From assembly GCA_937967875.1 (NCBI GenBank), contig CALBTQ010000257.1, positions 1 through 14,114 on the forward strand: 14,114 nt of DNA. The letters run 5' to 3'. The translations under genes were made by a program, and so were the position numbers. The notes below the pieces were generated by a model. That model saw nothing but the letters and a program-made list of their open reading frames with translations. It was not told the DNA's origin and ran no database searches. Positions 12,680 to 14,114 of the stretch are shown piece by piece; position 1 is the first letter of the stretch; every line of letters begins with the position of its first letter. Source of the stretch: an uncultured Pseudomonadota bacterium. GTDB lineage: Bacteria; Lernaellota; Lernaellaia; Lernaellales; Lernaellaceae.

Positions 12680-14114
12680 ATGAAAGGCGTGCCGGACATC
12701 CACCTGGCGATATTGCCGCCCTACGGCACCGAAGGTCCGCCGCTGGGCCTGGCGTACGTCGCCGCGGCCCTGCGTCAGGCCGGATACACGGTCAAAGCCG
12801 CCGACTACAATATCTTCCTCTATCGCCGTTTTCAGCAGACGCTGGGCCATTGGTGGGACATGTCGATCAAGACGCCGTGGATCCTACCCGCCGAACTGCC
12901 CGGCACCATCGCGGCCTTCGGCGACGCCTTCGACGAGATGATCGACGAGATGGCTTTGGGCGGCGCGAAGATCGTCGGCTTTTCGCTCAACAGCGACAAC
13001 CGCAAGCTCTCCGCCGAGGTGATGCGCCGCGTGAAGGTGCGCAATCCGCAGGTGAAAATCATCGCCGGCGGCCTGGACGCGTTCACCGTCGAAGCCCGCC
13101 GCTATTTTCCGAAAAATCTGGTCGACGCCTTCGTTGTCGGCGAAGGCGAACTGGCGACCGTCGAACTCGTGCGCGCGTTGCTGAACGGCGACGATCCGCT
13201 CGACGTGCCCGGCGTTGCGCAGCACGACGAACCGCGCCGCGAGCGCAAGGTGGAAAAAAATCAGGATTCGTTCGCCTTTCCCACCTACGAGGATTTCGAT
13301 CTGTCGCAGTACACGACGCATAACCTGCCGCTGGTCGTCAGCCGCGGGTGCGTCAAAGGCTGTACGCTGTGCAACGACCGCAAGCTGATGGGCAGTTTCC
13401 GCACACGCGGCGCGGCGCACGTCTTCGCGGAAATCCGTCACCACGTCGAGCGCAACAGCGTACGCGACTTCATGCTCAGCGACTTGCAGATTTCGCAGAA
13501 CCTCGACGTGCTGCTGCCGCTGTGCCACATGATTATCGACGCCGGGCTGGACATCCACTGGAACGCCAACGCGGCGGTCAGCGAACGTCTGACGCCCGAG
13601 GTGCTCGAAACGCTGCGCGCCGCCGGCTGCCACACGCTGACCTTCGGCGTGGAAAGCGGTTCGGACGCCGTGCTGCGCCTGATGAACAAGCAAACCGACG
13701 CGCAATCGACGACCAACACCTTGCGCGCGGTCAAGGAAGCGCAGATCATCTGTTGGATCAATATCGTGGTCGGGTTTCCCGGCGAGACCGACGAGCACTT
13801 TCAGGAAACGCTCGCCTGGCTGGAAGCCAACCGCGATCTGTATCGGGAAATGGGCGCGCTCAACGCCTGCAACGTGGTGGACAATTCCATCATCGGCGAT
13901 CATCCGGAAAAGTACGGTATTCTGCCGACGATGGACCACAATTGGATCGAGGTCGCCTGGTCCGACCGTTACGGCAACACACCCGCGTTGCGCCTGGAGC
14001 GCCTGAAACAAGTTCATGAACTGCTCGCGCGATTGGACAAGCCGGTCCGCCAGAGCAACCTCGAACCGCTGAGGGAGTACACGCGTTTGGCCGAAATTTT
14101 CTCCGATGTTCTGC
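12680..14114 (+). CDS. B12-binding-domain radical SAM protein, 3' end outside the window
   Basis: The frame is open from ATG 12680 to the right edge, 478 codons without a stop. Residues about 1-180 resemble the cobalamin-binding-like domain of class B radical SAM enzymes: ILPPYGTEGPPLGLAYVAAAL (11-31), VGFSLNS (99-105), KIIAGGLDAF (126-135) and FVVGEGE (151-157). The DxHxxG cobalamin-ligand motif is absent. The radical SAM domain starts at SRGC and carries C224-x3-C228-x2-C231 for the 4Fe-4S cluster. It continues with FMLSDLQ, HWNANAAVSE, LTFGVESGSD (320-329), RLMNK and VVGFPGETDEHF (363-374). The substrate cannot be told: relatives include methyltransferases and ring or lipid modifiers, and no pathway genes adjoin it. 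It is divergent from the tRNA-Thr gene and probably monocistronic at its 5' end. Confidence 0.9.
   Translation, partial: MKGVPDIHLAILPPYGTEGPPLGLAYVAAALRQAGYTVKAADYNIFLYRRFQQTLGHWWDMSIKTPWILPAELPGTIAAFGDAFDEMIDEMALGGAKIVGFSLNSDNRKLSAEVMRRVKVRNPQVKIIAGGLDAFTVEARRYFPKNLVDAFVVGEGELATVELVRALLNGDDPLDVPGVAQHDEPRRERKVEKNQDSFAFPTYEDFDLSQYTTHNLPLVVSRGCVKGCTLCNDRKLMGSFRTRGAAHVFAEIRHHVERNSVRDFMLSDLQISQNLDVLLPLCHMIIDAGLDIHWNANAAVSERLTPEVLETLRAAGCHTLTFGVESGSDAVLRLMNKQTDAQSTTNTLRAVKEAQIICWINIVVGFPGETDEHFQETLAWLEANRDLYREMGALNACNVVDNSIIGDHPEKYGILPTMDHNWIEVAWSDRYGNTPALRLERLKQVHELLARLDKPVRQSNLEPLREYTRLAEIFSDVL

Overview
The window is about 62% G+C in the coding stretches I counted and comes from a Gram-negative-type bacterium. 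Signs of this are a class A penicillin-binding protein of the PBP1B type, a lipoprotein with a perfect lipobox, Shine-Dalgarno sites and sigma70-like promoters. Nothing fixes the species. The gene set would fit a deltaproteobacterium-like or candidate-phylum lineage, probably an environmental assembly. The first 46 bases are not biological: they match the 3' part of the Illumina TruSeq universal (P5) adapter, so the left edge is a contig end inside gltX.

Layout. (1) 47-2043, minus strand: ispD-ispF-gltX, tightly overlapped, combining two steps of the MEP isoprenoid pathway with glutamyl-tRNA synthetase; gltX is cut by the adapter. (2) 2178-6238, plus strand: a small four-helix membrane protein, an SDR/epimerase-like protein with altered active-site residues, and a PLP-dependent alpha-glucan (glycogen) phosphorylase. 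(3) 6235-7464, minus strand: a Memo-family protein with an N-terminal domain that looks PqqD/RRE-like; its stop codon overlaps that of the phosphorylase. (4) 7465-7917: an AT-rich intergenic region (33% G+C over 7561-7780) with a near-perfect 30-bp palindrome over a possible promoter, then a good promoter and a 99-nt leader for an SCP2-like protein that ends in a textbook terminator. (5) 8476-9183, plus strand: a DUF1573 protein whose promoter puts the transcription start on the GTG start codon. (6) 9197-12393, minus strand: a PBP1B-like peptidoglycan synthase followed 2 nt later by a TPR lipoprotein, a layout resembling ponB-lpoP of Pseudomonas. (7) 12486-12558, minus strand: tRNA-Thr(CGT). 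(8) 12680 to the right edge, plus strand: a radical SAM protein with a B12-binding-like N-terminus, also apparently leaderless.

Most of this is housekeeping: isoprenoid precursors, aminoacylation, glycogen breakdown, cell wall synthesis. I see no phage, transposon, CRISPR array or defence island. The points most worth following are the PBP1B/TPR-lipoprotein pair, the Memo fusion with its operator-like palindrome, the epimerase with Tyr-to-Phe and P-loop changes, and the two leaderless genes.
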